A stretch of 28,042 nt of DNA from Flavobacteriales bacterium UBA1531. GTDB taxonomy: Bacteria; Bacteroidota; Bacteroidia; Flavobacteriales_D; Sanyastnellaceae. Made by a program: the position numbers and the translations under genes. A model generated the notes under the pieces. It did not search any database. It saw nothing but the letters and a program-made list of their open reading frames with translations, and was not told where the DNA came from. Shown one piece after another: positions 16,067 through 22,369 of the stretch. The stretch covers positions 1 through 28,042 of the forward strand of contig DCPZ01000003.1 in the NCBI GenBank assembly GCA_002323795.1, read 5' to 3'. Position 1 is the stretch's first letter. Every line of letters begins with the position of its first letter.

Positions 16067-17010
16067 TAGACGGTCTTATTCTTGAGCCCAGGAGCACTGG
16101 AACGCGGATGAAAACTTTCGATTTGATCTTTCAGAAAGCGCCGGTCAAGGTGGGTGTAGATTTCGGTTGTTGCAATTTGTTCGTGACCTAACATTTCTTG
16201 AACGGCTCTCAAGTCTGCACCTGCTTCTATGAGATGAGTCGCGAAGCTGTGACGGAACGTGTGAGGTGAGATGCTTTTTCTGATTTGCGCTTGGATAGCA
16301 ACACGTTTCAGCATTGTGAAAGCCATTTGTCGACTGAGACAACGTCCCTGGCGTCCGAGGAAAACCGTGTCTTCATGGCCCTTCATAGGGATCAATTGAG
16401 AACGATACTCTGCGAGGTAGTCGTCAATGGCTTGCAGCGCCGTGGTGCCGATCGGAATGGTGCGCACCTTGTTGCCTTTTCCAATGACTTGGACAACTCG
16501 ATCTATGAAGTCCACTTTCGACAATTGCAATTCACATAGTTCGGTTACCCGAAGACCGCAGCTGTATAAAACCTCGAGCATGGCTTTATTTCGAACGCCT
16601 TCTCGCCTCGACAAATCAATGGTTGAAATGATTCGGTGCACCTCTTCGATGCTCAAAACGTCAGGTAGTTTGCGTTCGGGACGGGGAGAGGAAACCAATT
16701 CGACAGGGTCTGTATCGATGATGTTCTCCAGTCTGAGATACTTGGAGAAACTTCGAATGCCAGAAAGCATGCGGGCTTGACTATTGCGTGCAATCTCCCG
16801 ATCATACAGATGCTGCATGTACTGCTGCACTGCATTTGTGACGAGCTTACCGGGGTGCTCGATTGATTGTTCTTCAAGGCAAAACTTTGAAAACTGCCTG
16901 ATGTCTCGCAGGTATGCGGCAATGGAGTTTTCGCTTAAGCCTTTTTCCAGTCTCAGGTGATCCTCATATCCGTTTATTGTCGATTTCCAATCTGATTGAA
17001 TAGTGGGCAT
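16066..17010 (-). CDS. xerD: Site-specific tyrosine recombinase XerD
   Basis: The 314-residue protein contains a SAM-like N-terminal core-binding domain (about 10-95) and a catalytic domain with all six active-site residues: Arg154 (CGLRVTEL), Lys178 (IGKGNK), His250 and Arg253 (HTFRHSFATHL), His276 (LGHEQIATTE) and Tyr285 (IYTHLD). Length and the N-terminal YLRLEKGLSENSI-like block match Bacteroidota XerD, which with XerC or alone resolves chromosome dimers at dif. ATG 17010 was chosen: it overlaps the stop of the preceding gene (TAATG), whereas the upstream TTG at 17022 lies inside that gene. There is no integrase-type insertion, att site or mobile cargo nearby, so it is a housekeeping recombinase. 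Confidence 0.93.
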   Translation of the reverse strand: MPTIQSDWKSTINGYEDHLRLEKGLSENSIAAYLRDIRQFSKFCLEEQSIEHPGKLVTNAVQQYMQHLYDREIARNSQARMLSGIRSFSKYLRLENIIDTDPVELVSSPRPERKLPDVLSIEEVHRIISTIDLSRREGVRNKAMLEVLYSCGLRVTELCELQLSKVDFIDRVVQVIGKGNKVRTIPIGTTALQAIDDYLAEYRSQLIPMKGHEDTVFLGRQGRCLSRQMAFTMLKRVAIQAQIRKSISPHTFRHSFATHLIEAGADLRAVQEMLGHEQIATTEIYTHLDRRFLKDQIESFHPRSSAPGLKNKTV

Positions 17011-18218
17011 TAGGGTATCCAATTTTGTTTTGATATAAGCAAAGCTTCTTGCACAGTGATTCGGCGGTTTCCGCTGTAGGCGGTGACAAAAGGTCCTGGC
17101 AGATCGTGGCTCTCTCGAATTTCAACACGTGCATCGCGAGCTGATTTGTACGCGTCAAAAGAGCCAGTGATGTATTTAATCCATTCCTCATGCTCTTCAA
17201 TGACCAAGGGTCTTGTGAATTGATATTCTTGTGCGAAAAACGTTGCGTTGACCCTTTGATGAGAAGCAAGTACTTGTACCTTGAATCGAATGGGAGCTCC
17301 GGTAGATGTGCCGTTTGAATCCGTTGTTTTTGAGGGAAGCGGACTTCTTAGCAGTTGAACTAACTCATCAGAGCCTGGGTTTTCTGGATCTGGATTCTCT
17401 GAAGGTGTTTCTAGAGCGGCGATTTGAATTTCTTGGACTGCACCATCGATGACCGTAGATGCTTGTCCAACGATGGATGCCCAACAGTCTTCAGATTGAC
17501 CCATTACCCTGTATTGCAATTCGAAAGCAGATGATGGAGCTTGTTGCCAAACATACAGAATGGACTGATCGTAAACATCGCGCAAACTCGCTCCGCTATC
17601 TTCGAGGGGCTCAGCGGAGCATTGCGTGCCAATCGTCTCCTCAATTTTTAGGAATTGACCGGGCTCATGGCCACTTATAGAGAGAGTTACGCGTCCCAGA
17701 TTTGGGCCTTCGGAGAACCATGTTCGCGCAATGGAAAATTCGGTATTTACTTCTGGCTCGTTTGCTTGGGGCTCCGATTGGTTTTTGACTGAGACATGAT
17801 GCGGCTCGAATTCGACATCTTGGCGCGTGCCATCGGAAATGTAGGAGAACCACTGTGTGATAATGCCACCATGGAAATCCTTTGTGGCCGTCAATTTCAT
17901 TTTGAGATTGATGGTTTGATCGGGTGCTGTCTCGATCCAAATAAATTTTGAACGGCCATTTTCGAAAGTGAAGGATGCTCCTGCATTTTCGAGGGATTCT
18001 GCGATAATTCCCGGAGGAAATTGAACTTGAAAGCGGGCAAATCCTCCAGATGATCCGGTTTCGAGACTCCAAGTAGCCATAGCTCTTTCGCCTATTGCAA
18101 GTTCAGCGGGAAGATTGTGCTCTTCAACGACACCATGATTTATTAGCCCGGAAAGCACCAGTGGCTGCATCAAAAGGCAGAAAAGCCAAGATGAGGAAAG
18201 GAAGGGTGTTCCAAGCAT
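17010..18218 (-). CDS. SPOR-related domain protein, exported, 402 aa
   Basis: The N-terminus (MLGTPFLSSSWLFCLLMQPL) is a hydrophobic export signal without basic residues, so cleavage or anchoring is uncertain. Residues ~35-150 form a beta-rich region with GGFARFQVQFPPG and ASFTFENGRSKFIWI, a block I associate with Bacteroidota SPOR proteins. A second beta region with paired cysteines follows, then a Pro/Asn/Ser linker. The last ~80 residues (IRFKVQVLASHQ... YITGSFDAYKSA... GPFVTAYSGNRRITVQEAL) read like a SPOR domain, the fold that binds denuded septal peptidoglycan. I infer an envelope or division-site protein. It is first in the operon with xerD, which also acts at the septum. An upstream in-frame stop fixes the start at or after 18218. 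Confidence 0.75.
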   Translation of the reverse strand: MLGTPFLSSSWLFCLLMQPLVLSGLINHGVVEEHNLPAELAIGERAMATWSLETGSSGGFARFQVQFPPGIIAESLENAGASFTFENGRSKFIWIETAPDQTINLKMKLTATKDFHGGIITQWFSYISDGTRQDVEFEPHHVSVKNQSEPQANEPEVNTEFSIARTWFSEGPNLGRVTLSISGHEPGQFLKIEETIGTQCSAEPLEDSGASLRDVYDQSILYVWQQAPSSAFELQYRVMGQSEDCWASIVGQASTVIDGAVQEIQIAALETPSENPDPENPGSDELVQLLRSPLPSKTTDSNGTSTGAPIRFKVQVLASHQRVNATFFAQEYQFTRPLVIEEHEEWIKYITGSFDAYKSARDARVEIRESHDLPGPFVTAYSGNRRITVQEALLISKQNWIP

Positions 18219-18321
18219 TGATGCAAGCTATTTCTCAGCTGCGTGTGAATCTTGCTTGCGCTTGTATTTTCTAAACACCAGGGTGTGGGTGAATTCGATG
18301 TTGTGCGTTTCTTTTTAGCGC

Positions 18322-18427
18322 AAAAAAATAGTCCTGTCCCAACGTTTTGGGACAGGACCAACTTAACCAAATTATCACTTGATGCTTGGCGCAAAGGCCA
18401 AACTCACTTAAAACCATTACAAACGTA
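18322..18427 (-). ncRNA. Candidate small RNA with own promoter and terminator
   Basis: On the minus strand TACGTTTG (18427-18420) is a perfect TAnnTTTG. About 60 bases further on comes a perfect 12-bp hairpin, GTCCTGTCCCAA / TTGGGACAGGAC with loop of four (18331-18358), followed on the minus strand by TA and seven T (18328-18322). The predicted transcript is about 90 nt, runs from ~18414 to ~18322, and holds a second small stem, TTGGC/GCCAA (18386-18390 with 18397-18401). A short minus-strand frame exists here, but it runs through the terminator and looks non-coding. The rest of this 339-base gap (18219-18321, 18428-18498) holds no gene I can see. The hairpin has its T-run only on the minus side, so it does not serve the plus strand. 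Confidence 0.4.
18331..18358 (-). terminator. Strong leftward rho-independent terminator
   Basis: A 12-bp perfect stem with a 4-base loop is followed, on the minus strand, by TATTTTTTT (18330-18322). No minus-strand protein gene lies between it and rpmE2, which implies an unrecognised transcript ends here. Confidence 0.75.
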
Positions 18428-18498
18428 AAGGCTACTTCCATTCATTAACGCCGTTCTTTATTTGGTTATTGACAGCAGTTCGTTAAAAAGTGCAACTG

Positions 18499-18529
18499 TT
18501 TGATTTTCCTTGATTGTCATCTATCTTTG
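18499..18529 (+). promoter_or_regulatory. Complete Bacteroidota sigma-A promoter of rpmE2
   Basis: TTTG at 18499-18502 (-33 element) and TATCTTTG at 18522-18529 (-7 element) are separated by 19 bases, the optimal arrangement for Bacteroidota. It is the best promoter in the window and fits a highly expressed ribosomal gene. The leader to the ATG at 18558 is about 22-28 nt. Confidence 0.7.
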
Positions 18530-18557
18530 CGCCCCGCTAGGGATAACACTAGAGAAT

Positions 18558-18851
18558 ATGAAAGAAGGAATCCACCCAGAGAACTACCGTGAGGTCGTAT
18601 TTAAGGATATGTCAAACGAGTATGCTTTCTTGAGCCGATCTGCGGCGTCAACAAAAGAAACCATTCAGTGGGAAGATGGGAAAGAGTATCCGTTGATCAA
18701 AGTGGAAGTGAGCCATAAATCTCACCCTTTCTACACTGGTAAGGCGCAGTTCGTTGACACGGCAGGACGGATTGACAAGTTCCGTCAGAAGTATGAGAAG
18801 TTTGACAAGAAGACTTCGAAGAATGACGAAAGCTCATCCGAAGAGTCGTAA
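18558..18851 (+). CDS. rpmE2: 50S ribosomal protein L31, type B
   Basis: The 97-residue protein starts MKEGIHPENYREVVFKDMSN and contains VEVSHKSHPFYTGKAQFVDTAGRIDKF split by one charged stretch, the pattern of L31. It lacks the CxxC zinc motif of the type A form, so it is the zinc-independent type B found in most Bacteroidota. The C-terminus is extended by a Lys/Ser/Glu tail ending DESSSEES. ATG 18558 gives the expected first residues. It has its own promoter and terminator and is monocistronic. Confidence 0.96.
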   Translation: MKEGIHPENYREVVFKDMSNEYAFLSRSAASTKETIQWEDGKEYPLIKVEVSHKSHPFYTGKAQFVDTAGRIDKFRQKYEKFDKKTSKNDESSSEES

Positions 18852-18871
18852 TGCATTTTAAGTTTGAAAAG

Positions 18872-18899
18872 AAAAAAGCCCTCACTCGGGGGCTTTTTT
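18872..18899. terminator. Bidirectional terminator between rpmE2 and ribB
   Basis: AAAAAAGCCC pairs with GGGCTTTTTT around an 8-base loop, with A and T tracts on both sides. It lies between convergent genes and can stop both transcripts. Confidence 0.85.
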
Positions 18900-18969
18900 C
18901 TTGCGCAAAATTTTGATTGGGTGCGGTATCTGAAGTTTTGCCAGGGCGCAAAACGACTTGATGTTCAAA

Positions 18970-20082
18970 TTACTTGAGTTGCGACAGCCGGGTGATTTCG
19001 AGTCCGTAACCGATGTTGCCGAGTGGCCGGTCCGTATCGGTGAGCACGTTCAGTTTACGAATTCCAAGTTGCCGAATGATTTGAGCGCCTATCCCGTAAT
19101 CTTTCGTGTCCATGGGGGGCGATGATGTCTCTTTCGAATTTCGGTTTTTTTCAATCGCACGCAACTCTTCGAAGATTCCTCCGTGGTCTCCATTTTTGTT
19201 GATGTAGATAATGGCGCCCGTTCCCTCTCCTTCAATTCGTTTCATGGCCTCATGCAATTTGGGACCCTTGCCATTGTGGAGTGTTTGGAACGCATCTCCC
19301 ATCAAGTCACTGCTGTGCACACGAATAAGCACTTCATCGTCAGCACTCCAGTTGCCCTTTACCAGTGCGAGGTGTTCGATATCATTCGTGAGTTGTCGAA
19401 AACCAATCGCTTTGAACGTTCCGAAAGCTGTTCTCATTTCGGTTTCAACTGTCCGCTCAATCAGTGTCTCATGTTGCAATCGGTATTCGATTAAATCTGC
19501 AATGGAGACCAGTTTTAAGTTGAATTTCTTTGCCAGTTCCTGGCATTGAGGAAGCCGAGCCATCGTTCCGTCTTCATTCATGATTTCCACAATCACTCCG
19601 GCGGGTTCGTAACCAGCGAGTCGTGAAAAGTCAATGGCTGCTTCAGTATGTCCTGCTCGTCTCAAAACCCCGCCTCGACGAGCGCGCAAAGGGAATATAT
19701 GGCCGGGTCTTCCGAGATCCTCATTTTTGGTTGTGGGCTCGATAAGCGCTCGGATCGTTTTGGCTCGATCTTGGGCTGAAATGCCAGTGGTGCAACCATT
19801 ACCTAGCAGATCGACAGATACCGTAAAGGGAGTCTCAAATGCTGCATTGTTCGAGGGAACCATCAGTTCCAAACCCAACTCATCGCAACGATCTTCTACA
19901 AGTGGCGCGCAAATTAAGCCTCGGCCATGAGTAGCCATGAAATTCACGACTTCAGGCGTGGCATGTCGAGCAGCGACGAGAAAATCGCCTTCATTTTCGC
20001 GGTCTTCATCATCCACGACGATGATCACTTCCCCATTGCGAATGGCTTCGATTGCCGCTGGAATGTTGTCCAGTTCATTCAT
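18970..20082 (-). CDS. ribB: 3,4-dihydroxy-2-butanone 4-phosphate synthase with degenerate GTP cyclohydrolase II domain
   Basis: The 370-residue protein has the two-domain layout of RibBA. The N-terminal RibB domain (1-205) is intact: VDDEDRENEGD (23-33), THGRGLICAPL (51-61), GHTEAAIDFSRLAG (144-157). It converts ribulose 5-phosphate into the four-carbon precursor of riboflavin. The C-terminal domain (about 215-370) keeps the GTP cyclohydrolase II fold, with MDTKDYGIGAQI near its end. The three zinc-binding cysteines of that enzyme are replaced: RVHSSDLMGD has Asp259, and Asn270 and Lys272 stand where the CxC pair should be. It is therefore predicted to make only the RibB reaction. Homologues with this degeneration are usual in flavobacteria. 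A perfect TACTTTTG precedes the ATG by four bases. Confidence 0.93.
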   Translation of the reverse strand: MNELDNIPAAIEAIRNGEVIIVVDDEDRENEGDFLVAARHATPEVVNFMATHGRGLICAPLVEDRCDELGLELMVPSNNAAFETPFTVSVDLLGNGCTTGISAQDRAKTIRALIEPTTKNEDLGRPGHIFPLRARRGGVLRRAGHTEAAIDFSRLAGYEPAGVIVEIMNEDGTMARLPQCQELAKKFNLKLVSIADLIEYRLQHETLIERTVETEMRTAFGTFKAIGFRQLTNDIEHLALVKGNWSADDEVLIRVHSSDLMGDAFQTLHNGKGPKLHEAMKRIEGEGTGAIIYINKNGDHGGIFEELRAIEKNRNSKETSSPPMDTKDYGIGAQIIRQLGIRKLNVLTDTDRPLGNIGYGLEITRLSQLK

Positions 20083-20086
20083 GGTG

Positions 20087-20094
20087 CAAAAGTA
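20087..20094 (-). promoter_or_regulatory. -7 promoter element of ribB
   Basis: Minus-strand TACTTTTG followed by CACC and the ATG at 20082. The four-base spacer predicts a leaderless ribB mRNA and leaves no room for an FMN riboswitch in the leader. Confidence 0.5.
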
Positions 20095-20119
20095 GTGATT
20101 AGAAAGGGGATGTCTGCCT

Positions 20120-20127
20120 TAAATTCG
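20120..20127 (+). promoter_or_regulatory. Possible -7 promoter element of def
   Basis: TAAATTCG differs from TAnnTTTG by one base and is followed by CGCC and the ATG at 20132; again a four-base spacer. It and the ribB element lie back to back in a 49-base intergenic region. Confidence 0.35.
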
Positions 20128-20131
20128 CGCC

Positions 20132-20707
20132 ATGGTTTTACCGATTGTTGCATTTGGAGATTCTGTTTTAAAAGCGGAGGCGTCTGAGTTGACCGAGCCG
20201 CACGCGGGTCTGAATGACTTGATCAAAAACATGTGGGAGACCATGTATGATGCCGACGGTGTTGGACTTGCTGCTCCTCAAATAGGACAATCCATTCGGC
20301 TGTTTGTTTGCGATGGTTCACCTTTTGCCGAAGGTGAGCGCGGTGATGAATCGTGCAAGGACTTCAAGCGAGTGATGATCAATCCTGTTATTTTTGAAGA
20401 GTCAGAGGAGCTCTGCGGAATGGAGGAGGGGTGTTTGAGCATCCCGGGCATTCGGGAGTCAGTTGAACGGCCCGTGTCCATAGGGGTTGAGTATTATGAT
20501 GAGAATTGGGAGTTAAAAGAGGAGCAGCTTTCAGGGTTGGCTGCCAGGATTGTTCAGCATGAAAACGATCATTTGGATGGAATGCTGATCACCGATCATA
20601 TCGCTCCGATGCGCCGCCGTCTGCTTCACGGTAAGTTGCGGGACATTGGAAAAGGCAAAGTACCCGTAAGCTACCGCATGAGATTCCCTCAACAGCGCGG
20701 AAGATGA
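20132..20707 (+). CDS. def: Peptide deformylase
   Basis: The 191-residue metalloenzyme removes the formyl group from nascent N-terminal methionine at the ribosome exit. All three motifs are seen: GVGLAAPQIG (43-52), EGCLSIPG (99-106, metal ligand Cys101) and QHENDHLDG (142-150, HExxH with His143, Glu144, His147). Its length is within the Bacteroidota norm (about 190). The ATG at 20132 is the only sensible start. It overlaps the following lipoprotein gene by ATGA, so the two are co-translated. Confidence 0.97.
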   Translation: MVLPIVAFGDSVLKAEASELTEPHAGLNDLIKNMWETMYDADGVGLAAPQIGQSIRLFVCDGSPFAEGERGDESCKDFKRVMINPVIFEESEELCGMEEGCLSIPGIRESVERPVSIGVEYYDENWELKEEQLSGLAARIVQHENDHLDGMLITDHIAPMRRRLLHGKLRDIGKGKVPVSYRMRFPQQRGR

Positions 20708-21207
20708 GGATTAAAACTCTGCAAGTCTTGATCGGTTTGTTTGTGGTCACCACATTCTTTGGAGTGGGCTGTGATGATGGAAAGTCTGAAAACGTCTGCT
20801 CCGAGCGCTTGCGGCAAATTGAAAAGATGGAAGGACAACTTTTTGACGCTTCCGAGACAGCAGACGCTTCATTGCGCTCCGCGCTGATGACGGCCTACGC
20901 TGAATTTTCGAATGATTGTCATGCGTCAGAGCAGACGCCTGAATTTCTATTTCGCCGTGCTGACCTGCTTCGGTCAGCTGGTCAATACCAAGAAGCCATG
21001 ACGCAATTGCGAGACATTCATGATCACTACAAAGATTTTGAAAAACGACCCATTTGTGCATTCTTGGTGGGATTCATCGCAGAGGTTGAATTGAACGACC
21101 GCGAGCAAGCGAGAAAGACCTACGAGCAAGTCATTGAGCTTCACCCAAAAAGCAGTGCAGCGATTTGGGCGCAGCAATCAATTGGCAACCTGGATCTAGT
21201 TCCATAA
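20704..21207 (+). CDS. Small TPR-like lipoprotein, 167 aa
   Basis: The N-terminus MRIKTLQVLIGLFVVTTFFGVGC is a lipoprotein signal with Cys23 as the acylated residue, so the product sits in the envelope. The rest is helical, with tetratricopeptide-like pairs in the second half: TPEFLFRRADLLRSAGQYQEA, then RPICAFLVGFIAEVELNDREQARKTYEQVIELHPKSSAA read as successive helices. Such YfiO/BamD-like or gliding-associated TPR lipoproteins are common, but I cannot name this one. It is coupled to def through ATGA, an arrangement seen in Bacteroidota, and probably has no regulatory link with it beyond co-expression. Four other cysteines in the mature part could make disulfides. Confidence 0.8.
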   Translation: MRIKTLQVLIGLFVVTTFFGVGCDDGKSENVCSERLRQIEKMEGQLFDASETADASLRSALMTAYAEFSNDCHASEQTPEFLFRRADLLRSAGQYQEAMTQLRDIHDHYKDFEKRPICAFLVGFIAEVELNDREQARKTYEQVIELHPKSSAAIWAQQSIGNLDLVP

Positions 21208-21271
21208 TGCTGAATGCGATCACCCGTCTAAAGCAATGCGCAAAGTGAAGGGTTAAGTCAGTTGTGCTTCA

Positions 21272-21279
21272 TACTTTTG
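21272..21279 (+). promoter_or_regulatory. -7 promoter element of fbaA-pgi
   Basis: A perfect TACTTTTG stands 19 bases before the ATG at 21299. The -33 region has no clear TTTG. Confidence 0.45.
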
Positions 21280-21298
21280 TCCCCAAATTCAAAATAAG

Positions 21299-22369
21299 AT
21301 GGGTCAAAAATTCAGAGCGGGTGTATTAAGCGGAAACGAAGTTCGAGCGGTTTTTCAAGATGCTCAAAAACATCATTATGCTTTGCCTGCGGTCAATGTC
21401 ATTGGCTCGAATTCAATCAATGCAGTGCTTGAGACAGCGCGCGACTTGAATTCTCCAGTCATTGTCCAATTCTCCAACGGAGGAGCCTCATTCAATGCGG
21501 GAAAAGGATTGAAAATGGATGACCAGCAAAATGCGGTGCTCGGTTCAATTGCTGGGGCTCATCATGTTCACACTTTGGCCGAAGCCTATGGTGTTTCGGT
21601 TATTTTGCATACCGACCATTGTTCACGCAAACTATTGCCGTGGATCGATGGGCTTCTGGATGCAAGCGAAGCACATTTTGAGAAAACGGGTTCGCCTTTG
21701 TTCAGTTCCCACATGATTGATTTGAGTGAGGAGCCCCTGAAAGAAAACATTGCAACGTGCAAATCATACTTGCAGCGCATGTGTAAAATGGGCATGTTCT
21801 TGGAAATTGAACTGGGCGTCACGGGAGGGGAAGAAGATGGTGTGGATAATTCGGACATTGACAGCAGCAAATTATACACCCAGCCTGAAGAGGTGGCCTT
21901 TGCTTATGAAGAATTGAAGTCAGTCAGTGATCAGTTTACGATTGCAGCGGCATTTGGAAATGTGCATGGTGTTTACAAGCCAGGAAATGTGAGTTTGACC
22001 CCGAAAATTTTGGACAATAGCCAAAAGCATATTGAGCAGAAATACAATACGGGCATCAATCCTGTCGATTTCGTTTTTCATGGAGGAAGTGGGTCGAGTG
22101 TTGATGAGATTCGCGAAGCCATTTCGTATGGCGCGATTAAAATGAACATTGATACGGACATGCAATGGGCATTTTTGAGTGGAATTCGAGATTACGTTGA
22201 CCATAACCACGACTACCTCAACACGCAAATTGGAAATCCTGAAGGTGCTGAAGTGCCGAATAAGAAGAAATACGATCCTCGGGTTTGGCTGCGCCAAGGT
22301 GAATCATATTTCAGCGCTCGTTTGAAGCAAGCTTTTGAGGATTTGAACTGTATGAATCGGAACGCCTGA
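21299..22369 (+). CDS. fbaA: Class II fructose-bisphosphate aldolase
   Basis: The 356-residue zinc enzyme cleaves fructose 1,6-bisphosphate to dihydroxyacetone phosphate and glyceraldehyde 3-phosphate, and does the reverse in gluconeogenesis. It belongs to the class IIA (E. coli FbaA) type: YALPAVNVIGSNSINAVLE (27-45), QFSNGGASFNAGKG, VILHTDHC with Asp106 and His107 as catalytic and zinc residues, EIELGVTGGEEDGVDN, AAFGNVHGVY, and DFVFHGGSGSS for the phosphate loop. Length agrees with FbaA (359). Its stop overlaps the pgi start (TGATG), so both sugar-phosphate enzymes form one operon. Confidence 0.97.
   Translation: MGQKFRAGVLSGNEVRAVFQDAQKHHYALPAVNVIGSNSINAVLETARDLNSPVIVQFSNGGASFNAGKGLKMDDQQNAVLGSIAGAHHVHTLAEAYGVSVILHTDHCSRKLLPWIDGLLDASEAHFEKTGSPLFSSHMIDLSEEPLKENIATCKSYLQRMCKMGMFLEIELGVTGGEEDGVDNSDIDSSKLYTQPEEVAFAYEELKSVSDQFTIAAAFGNVHGVYKPGNVSLTPKILDNSQKHIEQKYNTGINPVDFVFHGGSGSSVDEIREAISYGAIKMNIDTDMQWAFLSGIRDYVDHNHDYLNTQIGNPEGAEVPNKKKYDPRVWLRQGESYFSARLKQAFEDLNCMNRNA

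Noticed and set aside
16066..17010. Tyrosine recombinase as the sign of an integrated element
   Set aside because: Length and motifs fit housekeeping XerD, the gene is inside a tight operon, and there are no tRNA, att repeats or cargo genes nearby.
20083..20131. FMN riboswitch upstream of ribB
   Set aside because: Only 49 bases separate ribB and def and the ribB promoter element is four bases from the ATG, leaving no leader.
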